From Deltaproteobacteria bacterium (lineage in GTDB: Bacteria > Desulfobacterota > DSM-4660 > Desulfatiglandales > Desulfatiglandaceae): a stretch of DNA of 64,000 bases. A model generated the notes under the pieces. The model had not been told where the DNA came from, made no database searches, and worked only from the letters and a program-made list of their open reading frames with translations. Each line of letters opens with the position of its first letter. Position 1 is the stretch's first letter. Made by a program: the position numbers and the translations under genes. Location of the stretch: contig JAFDIS010000001.1 of the NCBI GenBank assembly GCA_019307945.1, forward strand, positions 62,001 to 126,000, in the 5' to 3' direction. Shown piece by piece: positions 50,615 to 59,473 of the stretch.

Positions 50615-51709
50615 CAGCGAATATTTCTTGACGATGTCATTGTAGTAGGCCTTCTCCGAGATGCTGCCCCAGGTGCCCACCACTTTCTGGAATTTCTTGA
50701 AGTCTTCGTTCACTTTCTTGGCCATGGGGCTCTTGGCCGCCTCCTCTTCCCGGACCTCTTCTGCAAACTGCCGCAGCTTGTTCAACACGGCGTCGGGGAA
50801 CTTGATCACTTCCACCTTGTGCTTGGTGATCAAGGTCTGAAGCGCGGCACCGTTGAACCCGTCAAACTGAGTCAGTATCCAGACCTCGCTTTCGAAGCAG
50901 GCCGCGTCGATGATGTGCTTGAGGTCCGCGGGAAGGGAATCATACGCCTTCTTGTTGAAGAAGTACTCCAGGACCGAGCCCGGCTCGTGCCAACCGGGAT
51001 AGTAGTAATACTTGGCGGCCTGGTAAAAACCCATGCGAAGGTCGTGCATGGGGCCCACCCATTCGGTGGCATCGATAACGCCGCGCTCCAGGTTCGTAAA
51101 GATCTCGCCTCCGGGTGTGAGGACCACGGTGCCCCCGGCCTTGGCCACCACCTTGCCGCCAAGCCCCGGGATCCGCATCTTGAGGCCCTTGTAGTCGTCG
51201 ATGGTGTTGATCTTTCGGTTGAACCACCCGCCCATCTGGACGCCCGTGGAGCCGCCCGGCCTGGGGACCAGGTTGAAAGGCGCGTAGGCCTCTTCCCAGA
51301 GTTTCAGACCGTTTCCCGAGTGCATCCACGCGTACATCCCCTGTGCATTGAGACCGAAGGGCACAGCACAGAACCACTGAGAGGCCGGTTCCTTGCCCGC
51401 CCAGTAATAGGACGCGGAACTTCCCACCTGCACCGTCCCATTGGAGACGGCGTCGAAGCTCCCGAAAGGCGGGACGAGTTCTCCTCCTGCATAGACTTCG
51501 ATCTTGAGCCTGCCGTCGGACATCTCTTCCACGCGCTTGGCGAAGCGGTCGGCGCCCGTTTGCAGGACCGGCAGCTTGGGCGGCCAGGTGGTCACCATGC
51601 GCCACCGGTAGCTCTTCTTGGCGATCACTGCGGGCGCCTGGATGGCCGTGGCGGCCACGGCGGCCGCGGTTCCCGCTCCTGCCTTTTTCAGGAATTCACG
51701 TCTCTTCAT
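50606..51709 (-). CDS. TRAP transporter substrate-binding protein (DctP family)
   Basis: 367 residues with a Tat-type signal (KRREFLKKAGAG) and an alanine-rich segment ending AVIAKK. The mature protein has the DctP/TakP fold: MVTTWPPKLPVLQTG, VYAGGELVPPFGSFDAVSNG, MGGWFNRKINTIDDYKGLKMRIPGLGGKV. The last part contains the carboxylate-binding Arg region of the family, and GATEWVGP-like residues resemble the 2-oxo-acid-binding TakP subgroup. It captures an organic acid in the periplasm for DctQM. It is encoded 113 bp downstream of dctM. Confidence 0.95.
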   Translation of the reverse strand: MKRREFLKKAGAGTAAAVAATAIQAPAVIAKKSYRWRMVTTWPPKLPVLQTGADRFAKRVEEMSDGRLKIEVYAGGELVPPFGSFDAVSNGTVQVGSSASYYWAGKEPASQWFCAVPFGLNAQGMYAWMHSGNGLKLWEEAYAPFNLVPRPGGSTGVQMGGWFNRKINTIDDYKGLKMRIPGLGGKVVAKAGGTVVLTPGGEIFTNLERGVIDATEWVGPMHDLRMGFYQAAKYYYYPGWHEPGSVLEYFFNKKAYDSLPADLKHIIDAACFESEVWILTQFDGFNGAALQTLITKHKVEVIKFPDAVLNKLRQFAEEVREEEAAKSPMAKKVNEDFKKFQKVVGTWGSISEKAYYNDIVKKYSLKS

Positions 51710-51822
51710 CGCAGTCCTCCTTGGATTTTGGGTTGTTAAGCGCGGCGCACATGTCCTTCAGTTTAGGCGAGGAAAGGCCCGACGTCAAGCGGGGATTCCC
51801 ATGGGATTTCCCGGTACGCCGC

Positions 51823-53148
51823 CTAGTCTCCAAACACCACCTTGGGAAGCCATGTGGCCAGTTCCGGGAAGAACACCACGATGGCCAATCCAACCAGTTG
51901 AAACGCCACAAACGGGATAATCCCGCGATATATATGCCCCGTGGTGATCTCCGGGGGAGTTACCGCCTTCAGGTAAAAGAGAGAAAATCCGAACGGAGGC
52001 GTCATGAAGGACGTCTGGAGGTTCACCGCCAGGAGGATACAGAACCATACCGGGTCGAAGCCGAATTCCAGCATGATCGGCGCCAGCACGGGCACGTGGA
52101 TGAAGGTGATCTCGATGAAATCCAGGAAAAACCCCACGAAAAAGATCACGCCCATCACAATGGCAAGGACCGCCGCGTGACTGTATTTGTGGGCCAGGGC
52201 CCCCAGGAAATTCCGCACCAGGTGATCACCGCCCAAGCCCCGGAACACGAGGCCGAAGGCCGCGGCCCCGCACAGGATGATGAAGACCATGCAGGTGAGC
52301 CTCGTGGTAGTGATCATGACCTCGCGGAGGAGCTGGAGATTGAACTTCCGGTTGACCGCGGTCAGCAGGGTGGCGCCCACGGCGCCCACGGCGGCGGCCT
52401 CGGTGGGTGAAGCAATGCCTGCGAAGATGCTGCCCAACACCGCCACCATGAGAAACAGGGGAGGAATCATGGCCTTTCCCACGCGCAGGGCCAGATCTCG
52501 AGAGGAAATGGCATCCAGCTCTTCCCTGGGAAGGGCAGGCGCCACACCCGGTCTCGTGTAAGCGGCAATCAGGATGTAGATGATGTAGAGGATCACCAGC
52601 AGGAGCCCGGGTAGGACCGCGCCCACGAAGAGGTCCCCCACGGAAACTCCCACGATGTCCCCGATGAGCACAAGAACAATGCTGGGCGGGATGATCTGCC
52701 CCAGGGTCCCGGAGGCGGAAACGGTGCCCGTGGCCAATTCCGGCTGGTAATTGCGCCGTAGCATAGTCGGCACGGCCAAAAGTCCCATGGTCACCACCGT
52801 GGCTCCCACGATCCCGGTGGACGCGCCCAGGAGGGCCCCCACCACCACCACGGAGATGGCGAGCCCGCCGCGCAGCCTCCCGAACACCATGCCCATGGTG
52901 TCCAGCAGCTCTTCGGCCAGGCCCGATCGTTCGAGCATCACCCCCATAAAAACGAAAAGCGGCACCGCCGCCAAAGTCACGTTCGTCATCCGGCCCCAGA
53001 TTCTCAGGGGCAAGAGGTCGAAAAAGGACCACCCAAACCCGATCAGCCCGAAGAAGAGCGCCGTTCCCAGCAATGTCATGGCCACGGGGAACCCGAACAT
53101 GAGCAGGATGCTCATGGCCAGGAACATCCATCCGGCGAGGTATTCCAT
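51823..53148 (-). CDS. TRAP transporter large permease (DctM)
   Basis: 441 residues with about 12 membrane segments; motifs FLVFMGVML-like (PLFVFMGVMLERSG), STGIVGATVVTMG and ASGTLGQIIPPSIVLVL typify DctM. It is the Na+/H+-driven channel of the TRAP system. It overlaps dctQ by one base. Confidence 0.95.
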   Translation of the reverse strand: MEYLAGWMFLAMSILLMFGFPVAMTLLGTALFFGLIGFGWSFFDLLPLRIWGRMTNVTLAAVPLFVFMGVMLERSGLAEELLDTMGMVFGRLRGGLAISVVVVGALLGASTGIVGATVVTMGLLAVPTMLRRNYQPELATGTVSASGTLGQIIPPSIVLVLIGDIVGVSVGDLFVGAVLPGLLLVILYIIYILIAAYTRPGVAPALPREELDAISSRDLALRVGKAMIPPLFLMVAVLGSIFAGIASPTEAAAVGAVGATLLTAVNRKFNLQLLREVMITTTRLTCMVFIILCGAAAFGLVFRGLGGDHLVRNFLGALAHKYSHAAVLAIVMGVIFFVGFFLDFIEITFIHVPVLAPIMLEFGFDPVWFCILLAVNLQTSFMTPPFGFSLFYLKAVTPPEITTGHIYRGIIPFVAFQLVGLAIVVFFPELATWLPKVVFGD

Positions 53149-53678
53149 CAGGAACCCTCCTCGGGCGGCGCCTCAAGGCCCAAGATTTGAAACAGGCTGT
53201 GCAAGCCGAGTGAAATTCCCTGAAAGGTGAAAAGAACGAAGCCCACGGTGATGGTCCCCTTGAGGATAAAGCGGAACGGGATCCCGCCCGGGTCCGGCGA
53301 CCCTTCCATGATGATCCAGGAATTGTAGGTAAACTTGGCGGAAGTAATGATGACCATGATGCAGCCTGGGATCAGGAAAAAGATGGTCCCCAGCAGGTTC
53401 GTCCACGCGCGCCCCTTGGGGCTCATCCTCTGGTACACGATATCCACCCGGACGTGGGCGTCGTAGAGCAGGGTATATCCTGCTCCCATCAAAAAAATGA
53501 ACGCAAACAGATGCCATTCCAGTTCCTGCGTGAAGACGAAGCTCGTATTGAACAGATATCGCATCACCACGTCGATGAAGACCACGAGCACGAGACCCAG
53601 GGTCACCCAGGCGACACCCCGACCCACCCATTCGTTAACGCCATCGATCCATCTGCAGAGGTTTTTGAGGAAATTCAA
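53148..53678 (-). CDS. TRAP transporter small permease (DctQ)
   Basis: 176 residues with four predicted membrane helices, including the conserved ELEWHLFAFIFLMGAGYTL region. It completes the DctPQM set. It overlaps the DctM gene start and is first in the operon. The 160-bp gap upstream separates it from the divergent MFS gene. Confidence 0.93.
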   Translation of the reverse strand: MNFLKNLCRWIDGVNEWVGRGVAWVTLGLVLVVFIDVVMRYLFNTSFVFTQELEWHLFAFIFLMGAGYTLLYDAHVRVDIVYQRMSPKGRAWTNLLGTIFFLIPGCIMVIITSAKFTYNSWIIMEGSPDPGGIPFRFILKGTITVGFVLFTFQGISLGLHSLFQILGLEAPPEEGS

Positions 53679-53838
53679 ATTCCTTCTCCCGGATCTCTAT
53701 CGTGCGCGCATACTCTCGGCCTTTTCAGGGCATGGCGTGTATACTAGAAAAAGTAACGGGGGTCAAGGGGTTTCTGAATCGGGTTCAGATACGCCGTTGA
53801 CTTGGCCCTCTTGCTTTCTGTAATATCCTCACTTCCTC

Positions 53839-55134
53839 TTGTCTTTCGTGAGCACGGAAAGCACCGGCGGAGTGCGTCAGTCCGAAAAACTCGGGAAGGA
53901 ACCTAAACCCTTGAAGAACACAGATCCCAGAGAACCCCTGAGTCCCAGAGAAAAGAGGCTCCTCCTCATCACCTGTTTCGGCCATTTCATGAGCCACTTC
54001 AACATGCTCGTATTTCCGGCGGTGGTGATCCCTTTGTCCAACCGACTGCACCTGGACATGGCGCAAGTACTGGGACTTTCTTTCTGGATGTACCTGCTCT
54101 TCGGCCTCATGGCGCTTCCCTGGGGAATCATAGGGGACCGTGTAGGGGCGAAATCTTTGATGATGTTGTTTTTTGCCGGCGCAGGCCTGAGCGGTCTTGC
54201 GGCTGGTTACTTGCTCGACTCTCCGCCCGCATTTTCGGCGACTCTCGCGGCCCTGGGGCTCTTTTCGGCGATTTACCATCCCATAGGCCTGGGCCTTATC
54301 GCCAAGGAAATGGAGCGGGTGAGTATAGGCATGGGATATAACGGCATGTTCGGGAACCTGGGACTCGCCATAGCGCCCCTCCTTGCAGGCCTGGTCACTT
54401 GGATCTGGGGTCCGCGGGCCGCTTATCTGATGGTGGGTATCATGAACCTGGCAGGAATCGCAATGCTGGCGCGCTTTCCCCTCTCACGCTCCGCTCCCCG
54501 GCAGGAGGACCCGGACGGGACTGACAACGGCCTCCTTGGTCCCTTCGTCATCCTCCTCGCCGCCATGATGCTGGGGGGGTTCGTATATCGCGGGGGCACG
54601 GTGGTCCTTCCCGCCTATTTCGAGCTCAAGAATCAGGGGATATACACCGCACTGGCCGGAGTCTTCGGAGCAGGCCTTTCAGGAAACCTGGTGGCCACCA
54701 CCATCACCTCCATGATCTTCCTGGTGGGGATGCTGGGCCAATACACCGGCGGCCGGGCGGCGGAGCGTTTCGATGCCCGGCGCGTCTATCTGATCTTTCA
54801 CTGCGTCACCATCCCGGCCGCGTTGCTCATGAGCGTGGTCATGGATCTGCCTCTGGTATTGTCGGCCACGGTCTACTTTTTCTTCCTCCTGGGAATGCAG
54901 CCTGCGGAGAACACCCTGGTGGCCGCACTCACGCCGCGCCGCTTTCATCACTCCGCGTTCGGAATGAAATTCGTGCTGACCTTCGGAGTGGGTTCCCTGG
55001 CCGTCAAGGCCGTGGGGAGCATCGAAAAAGGCTGGGGCATCGAATCGGTCTATCCGGCTCTCGGTCTCGTCTCGGTGGTGTTGGTGGCCACCATCTTCCT
55101 GCTGATCAGGAAAACGGGGGATCTGAAGACCTGA
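53839..55134 (+). CDS. MFS transporter
   Basis: 431 residues with a charged cytosolic N terminus of about 40 residues and 12 predicted membrane spans. The loop motif between helices 2 and 3 is PWGIIGDRVGAKSLM (a G-x3-D-R-x-G variant). LGLFSAIYHPIGLGLIAKEM is typical of the fosmidomycin-resistance/oxalate-type MFS groups. The substrate is unknown. The start is uncertain: TTG 53839 or GTG 53848, with no clear SD for either. Its end overlaps the convergent VanZ-like gene by 29 bp. Confidence 0.85.
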   Translation: MSFVSTESTGGVRQSEKLGKEPKPLKNTDPREPLSPREKRLLLITCFGHFMSHFNMLVFPAVVIPLSNRLHLDMAQVLGLSFWMYLLFGLMALPWGIIGDRVGAKSLMMLFFAGAGLSGLAAGYLLDSPPAFSATLAALGLFSAIYHPIGLGLIAKEMERVSIGMGYNGMFGNLGLAIAPLLAGLVTWIWGPRAAYLMVGIMNLAGIAMLARFPLSRSAPRQEDPDGTDNGLLGPFVILLAAMMLGGFVYRGGTVVLPAYFELKNQGIYTALAGVFGAGLSGNLVATTITSMIFLVGMLGQYTGGRAAERFDARRVYLIFHCVTIPAALLMSVVMDLPLVLSATVYFFFLLGMQPAENTLVAALTPRRFHHSAFGMKFVLTFGVGSLAVKAVGSIEKGWGIESVYPALGLVSVVLVATIFLLIRKTGDLKT

Positions 55135-55510
55135 GGCTGTCCGGCTCTCCACTGCGCCGATCCCACATCCAATGGATCCAGGCCGCCAAAAACGCCCCGG
55201 CCCCGTCGGCCGCAAGGTCTGCGAACGAGGCGTCTCTTCCGGGCACAAAGGATTGGTGAAATTCATCGAGTGCGCCGTAAGCAGCCGCGGCTACTGCTGC
55301 GATGAGGGCCCACGAGAGCCTTACGGAGGCGGCTTCACCGCGTGCGGTGCGGGCGTAGAGCAAGGCCAAGACCCCGAACACGGCAGCGTGCATCAATTTG
55401 TCCTGGCCCTGGAACAAATCCGGTCCCGGCACATCGCGGACGGAGGATGCCGAAAAGATGAGGGCCATCCAGCCCAGGGAAAGGAGGGCGAAAACGGTTC
55501 TTTTTTTCAC
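55106..55510 (-). CDS. VanZ-like membrane protein
   Basis: 134 residues with about four membrane helices. VanZ pattern: SLGWMALIFSASS, QDKLMHAAVFGVLALLYAR and ALDEFHQSFVPGRDASFADLAADGAGAFLAAW. The GRDxSxxDxxxD segment is the family's conserved motif. GTG start. VanZ-like proteins often accompany XrtA/exosortase exopolysaccharide loci, and such a locus lies about 2 kb to the right. Confidence 0.9.
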   Translation of the reverse strand: MKKRTVFALLSLGWMALIFSASSVRDVPGPDLFQGQDKLMHAAVFGVLALLYARTARGEAASVRLSWALIAAVAAAAYGALDEFHQSFVPGRDASFADLAADGAGAFLAAWIHWMWDRRSGEPDSLRSSDPPFS

Positions 55511-55538
55511 GCCTTATGAACTCCATTCCCGCCGGGTA

Positions 55539-57254
55539 TCAGAGATACCCTTTCTGGCCCAGGAAGAGCATGATCTCCTGGGCCGCCTCCTCGGGGGAGA
55601 TGTCGGTGGTATCGATTCTGACTTCGGGGTTTTCCGGGACCTCGTAAGGATCGTCCACTCCGGTGAACCCCTTTATGAGACCGGCCCTAGCCTTGGCGTA
55701 CATGCCCTTGCGATCCCGCTTCTCGCACTCCTCCACAGGGGTGGAGACATGCACCTCTACGAAGCCTCCGTAGTTCTCGATTTCCGAGCGGACCTCCCGC
55801 CGTGTGGCCGCGTACGGCGCGATGGGCGCGCAGATGGCTATCCCGCGGTTCTTGGTGATTTCGCCCGCCACGAAACCGATTCTTCGTACATTGATATCCC
55901 GGTGTTCCTTTGAAAATCCCAGTTCGCTGGAAAGATTCCGGCGCACGATATCACCGTCGAGGAGAGTGACGGGACGATCTCCCATCTCCAGGAACCGCGA
56001 ATAAAGGACACGGGCTATCGTGGACTTGCCCGCGCCCGAAAGACCTGTGAGAAAAACGGTGAAACCCTGGCGCTGGGGACTCGGATAGGCGCGGCGCAAT
56101 TCGGAGACTACCTCAGGAAAAGTGGCCCACTCCGGAACCTTCCTGCCGGCCCGGATTCGTCTTCGGATGTCCGACCCCGAAAGAGAGATGGTCTGAAGAC
56201 CTTGGGGGACCCGATCGAGGGTCCTGTATTCGTCCTCGAAGGGCAGATAGACCATCTCCTTGAAAGGCACCACCTCCACCCCGATTTCCTCTGCATACCG
56301 CTCCGCCAGGACGCACGCCTCCTCCTTCCCGTAAAAAGGTCTACCCCCGCCGTCCGCACCTGGACTCGCATGATCCCGGCCTACAATGAAATGTGTGCAC
56401 CCGTAATTGCGGGCAATGATCATATGCAGGAGGGCTTCCCTTGGGCCGGCCATGCGGGCCGCCAGGGGCAGGAGGTTCAGGAGGAAGGAGTCCGGAGGGT
56501 AGTGTTTCACCACGGCCCTGTAACATCTGGCCCTGGTGTAATGGTCGAAATCACCGGGCCCCGTGGTCCCTGCCAGGGGCAGCAGGAGGAGGTTGGCCTT
56601 GGCCCGTCTCATGGCCTCGAGGGTCATCTCGAACTGGGCCCGATGAATTGGGTTTCGCGTCTGAAATCCCACCACGCGGTGCCAGCCGAGTCTTCGGTAA
56701 AAGGATCTGATCTCGGGGGGGGTGAGCCGAAGCTGCTTGAAATCAAAATGAAGAGGAAGGCTCAGGACCTCCACCCGGCCGCCCATATAAAATGCGGGGC
56801 CCATCCCCTTGAGATATGCCACGCCCGGATGCGCCGGGTCCTGCGTCCCGTACACGCGCTCGGCCTCCTTTTCGGGCTCCGCCGGCCAGAGGTCTTCCAC
56901 GTGCATCACGGCCAGGAGAAAACCTTCAGGATCCCTGAGACAGACCGATTGGCCTGCCTCAAGTCCACGGGCTGTGGTCTCCGAGATATGCAGACACACG
57001 GGCAGGGGCCACAGGAGCCCGCTTTGCAGTCTCATGCGGTCCAGCACCGACTCGTAGTCGGGCCGTGTCATGAATCCCTGGAGCGGGGAAAACACGCCCG
57101 TGGAAATGAGTTCCAGGTCGCAGAGCTGGCGCTCGTTCAGTGTGATGTCAGGGAGGCTCAGGGCGATCTCCTTGAGTAGTGCGGCCCTGTCAGCGTCCAC
57201 CGATCGATCGACGAGCGATCCCCCGTATGGTTCCGTCAATGCAACATGCTTCAT
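55539..57254 (-). CDS. Bifunctional sulfate adenylyltransferase / adenylylsulfate kinase
   Basis: 571 residues. Residues 1-390 are ATP sulfurylase (GFQTRNPIHRAQFE; VGRDHASPGADG; SLSGSDIRRRIRAG). Residues about 395-571 are APS kinase with P-loop FLTGLSGAGKST, DGDIVRRNLSSELGFSKEHRDIN and KGMYAKARAGLIKGFTGVDDPYE, all intact. It makes APS from sulfate and phosphorylates it to PAPS, the donor for sulfotransferases or assimilation. A pure dissimilatory sulfate reducer needs only APS. The intact kinase, next to exopolysaccharide genes, suggests PAPS for polymer sulfation or assimilation. Confidence 0.95.
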   Translation of the reverse strand: MKHVALTEPYGGSLVDRSVDADRAALLKEIALSLPDITLNERQLCDLELISTGVFSPLQGFMTRPDYESVLDRMRLQSGLLWPLPVCLHISETTARGLEAGQSVCLRDPEGFLLAVMHVEDLWPAEPEKEAERVYGTQDPAHPGVAYLKGMGPAFYMGGRVEVLSLPLHFDFKQLRLTPPEIRSFYRRLGWHRVVGFQTRNPIHRAQFEMTLEAMRRAKANLLLLPLAGTTGPGDFDHYTRARCYRAVVKHYPPDSFLLNLLPLAARMAGPREALLHMIIARNYGCTHFIVGRDHASPGADGGGRPFYGKEEACVLAERYAEEIGVEVVPFKEMVYLPFEDEYRTLDRVPQGLQTISLSGSDIRRRIRAGRKVPEWATFPEVVSELRRAYPSPQRQGFTVFLTGLSGAGKSTIARVLYSRFLEMGDRPVTLLDGDIVRRNLSSELGFSKEHRDINVRRIGFVAGEITKNRGIAICAPIAPYAATRREVRSEIENYGGFVEVHVSTPVEECEKRDRKGMYAKARAGLIKGFTGVDDPYEVPENPEVRIDTTDISPEEAAQEIMLFLGQKGYL

Positions 57255-57393
57255 GGTGAACCTTCAACCCGGCCTTCAAAACTGCCTATGAACTCCATCC
57301 CCCGTGGGGGGCGGTGCGTCCCGCGGGGAGGGCAAGTCTCGCTGCGTACACGGATCCCGCTCGAGATCAGGGCCCCCGGAAATGAGCCGACCC

Positions 57394-58563
57394 TTATGTA
57401 TCATCCTTCTTGAGACGGGAAAAAAGGGATGGACGCCTCCCTTCGGAGACGGAACTTTCCTTTGGTTCCCTTGACTTCATCCGGCCGCTCAACTGAATGA
57501 TTCTCAGTACCAGCCGCATACGGCTCTCCATGCTAGTCTTCAGCATTCGGAAAAGTTCCGCCACTACCTGGTCCCGCTCATCACGCCTTCGGGAAAGCAT
57601 GGTCACCCGCTGGTCGAGCCCCTCCAGAAGTCCTTCCAGGAAACGCACTCGGCTCTCCATTCGGCCCAGGCGTTCTTCCCAGCCCGCAGGTGCCGTTTCC
57701 GCGGGTCCTACCGATTCCCTGACCGGAGCCGTCTCATCTTCAGCCCTGAAAAAGATCCCGGCATTCTTGCGCTCCTCGACCACGGTCTCGATCAAGTCCC
57801 GATCGATGCGTGCCGCCTCATCCGCGAAACCATACACCAGCGCCGTGTCACAGAGGATGTTGATGATCCGCGGTATGCCCCGGGAGTATTCATGCACCGC
57901 CCGGATCGCCTCCGGCGTGAAGATCTCAAGGTTTCCGGACCCTGCCACATGAAGCCGGTGTCGTATGTAGTTTGCCACCTCCTCGGAGGCCAGGCCGTTG
58001 AGGTGGCAGTGGACCGTCACCCGTTGAGCGAACTGCTCCATGCCCGTGCGCATCAGCTTGAACTTCAGTTCCGGCTGCCCCACGAGGATGATCTGGATAA
58101 GGTGGTGTTTCTCCGATTCCAGATTGGAGAGCATGCGGATCTCTTCCAGTGTCTTTGCGGGCAGGTTCTGGGCCTCGTCAACGATGAGTACCACACGTTT
58201 GCCGGCGGCGAACTGAGCGAGAAGAAACGCGTTGAAGGCGTCCAGCATCTCCGCCTTGTCCTTGCCGGCCACCGCGATCTCGTATTCCTGGCAAATGACC
58301 TTGATTAACTGGGCCGGAGACACATCCGTGTGGGTCACGATGCCCACAAGGATGTTCTGCTGAATCTTTCGAAGCAGAAAATTGATCAGGGTGGTCTTCC
58401 CCGATCCGATCTCGCCGGTGATGACCACGAATCCCTTGTTTTCAGAAATCGCGTATTCCAGGTGGGTATAGGCGTTCTCATGACCCTGGCTCATATACAG
58501 ATAGTCAGGGTCCGGCAGCAAATTGAACGGTTTTTCCTTGAACCCGTAGAAGGACTCGTACAT
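57394..58563 (-). CDS. XrtA/PEP-CTERM-associated ExeA-like ATPase
   Basis: About 389 residues from ATG 58563, just after the upstream stop. The MYESFYGFKEKPFNLLPDPDYLYMS-type opening (first 20 residues) and the AAA core (Walker A ITGEIGSGKTTLIN; Walker B VVLIVDEAQNL; RGIPRIINILCD sensor) match the ExeA-like ATPase of exosortase-A polysaccharide loci. A C-terminal coiled-coil and basic tail follow. Its role is likely assembly or control of capsule/EPS export. The longer frame to 58671 overlaps the kinase gene and is rejected. Confidence 0.9.
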   Translation of the reverse strand: MYESFYGFKEKPFNLLPDPDYLYMSQGHENAYTHLEYAISENKGFVVITGEIGSGKTTLINFLLRKIQQNILVGIVTHTDVSPAQLIKVICQEYEIAVAGKDKAEMLDAFNAFLLAQFAAGKRVVLIVDEAQNLPAKTLEEIRMLSNLESEKHHLIQIILVGQPELKFKLMRTGMEQFAQRVTVHCHLNGLASEEVANYIRHRLHVAGSGNLEIFTPEAIRAVHEYSRGIPRIINILCDTALVYGFADEAARIDRDLIETVVEERKNAGIFFRAEDETAPVRESVGPAETAPAGWEERLGRMESRVRFLEGLLEGLDQRVTMLSRRRDERDQVVAELFRMLKTSMESRMRLVLRIIQLSGRMKSREPKESSVSEGRRPSLFSRLKKDDT

Positions 58564-58570
58564 GGAATTC

Positions 58571-59407
58571 TCAATCCCGCGCCTTGTTGAACACGGTGCC
58601 CACGAGAGGCCTGTCCCGGAGCAACTCCAGGGCTCGCGTGAGGTCTTTCCTGGTGCATTTTTCCGCCTCAACCACCAGGAGCACTCCGTCCACGAACCGC
58701 GAGAAAGAGATTGGATCCGCCGAGGTGAGCAGCGAGGAGCAGTCGAATATGATGAATCGCTCGGAGTAACGTTCCTTCATCTCCTTGACCAGCGACTCCA
58801 TCCGCGGCGCTCCCAGGTGTTCCGACGAATTGGGCAGGGCCTTTCCCGCGGGCAGAATGGTCAGCTTTTCGATGCCGGGATTCACCATGAGATCCGCGAT
58901 GTCGGCACCGCCCACCAGGTGGTCCGAAAGTCCGCCGTCTTCCTTGAACCCGAAGTACCTGTGAATGGACGGTGTCCTGAGGTCCGCATCCACCAGCAGG
59001 ACCGTTCGGTCCAGTTCCAGGGAAATGCTGACGGCAAGATTCACGGCGGTCAACGTCTTGCCCTCCCCGGGACCGGGGCTCGTGACCAGGAGGCTGTTTC
59101 CGCTCAATTCTTTCATCCGCTTGAGAATCTGAGTGCGAAGGATCTTGATCTGGTCGGTCATTCTATTGTCGGGAAACAGGGAGACGATCTTGTTCTTCCT
59201 GAGGGTGGACGGATCCACCTGGATGACCTTGGTGCGCTGATACACCGGGTTGATTTCATGCCGGTCCGGCCCGGGCGGTGTCGCGGCCTTTTGGCCCGAC
59301 TCCACGCGTTGCGCTTCCCGGTCCTCCTGTCCCGGGAGACCCGCACCCGCCTGATCCATCCTGCGCGTTTCCTTGGCCTTCTCCAGGGCCTTTTTCAGCT
59401 TGCTCAT
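58571..59407 (-). CDS. Cytoplasmic tyrosine autokinase of exopolysaccharide system (CpsD/Wzc-like)
   Basis: 278 residues. A charged N-terminal tail (SKLKKALEKAKE) is followed by a ParA/MinD-type kinase fold with Walker A SPGPGEGKTLTAVN, Walker A' VLLVDADLRTPS and Walker B FIIFDCSSLL. BY-kinases phosphorylate themselves and pair with the Wzz-like partner to control polymer length. The partner is encoded 66 bp upstream. Few C-terminal tyrosines are present, so autophosphorylation sites may be elsewhere. Confidence 0.92.
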   Translation of the reverse strand: MSKLKKALEKAKETRRMDQAGAGLPGQEDREAQRVESGQKAATPPGPDRHEINPVYQRTKVIQVDPSTLRKNKIVSLFPDNRMTDQIKILRTQILKRMKELSGNSLLVTSPGPGEGKTLTAVNLAVSISLELDRTVLLVDADLRTPSIHRYFGFKEDGGLSDHLVGGADIADLMVNPGIEKLTILPAGKALPNSSEHLGAPRMESLVKEMKERYSERFIIFDCSSLLTSADPISFSRFVDGVLLVVEAEKCTRKDLTRALELLRDRPLVGTVFNKARD

Positions 59408-59473
59408 GGCTTTTCCTCACTAAGATTTTTGGTCCGCTTCGCCGTGCGCGGCATTCCTGCGCGGCGTTCTCAC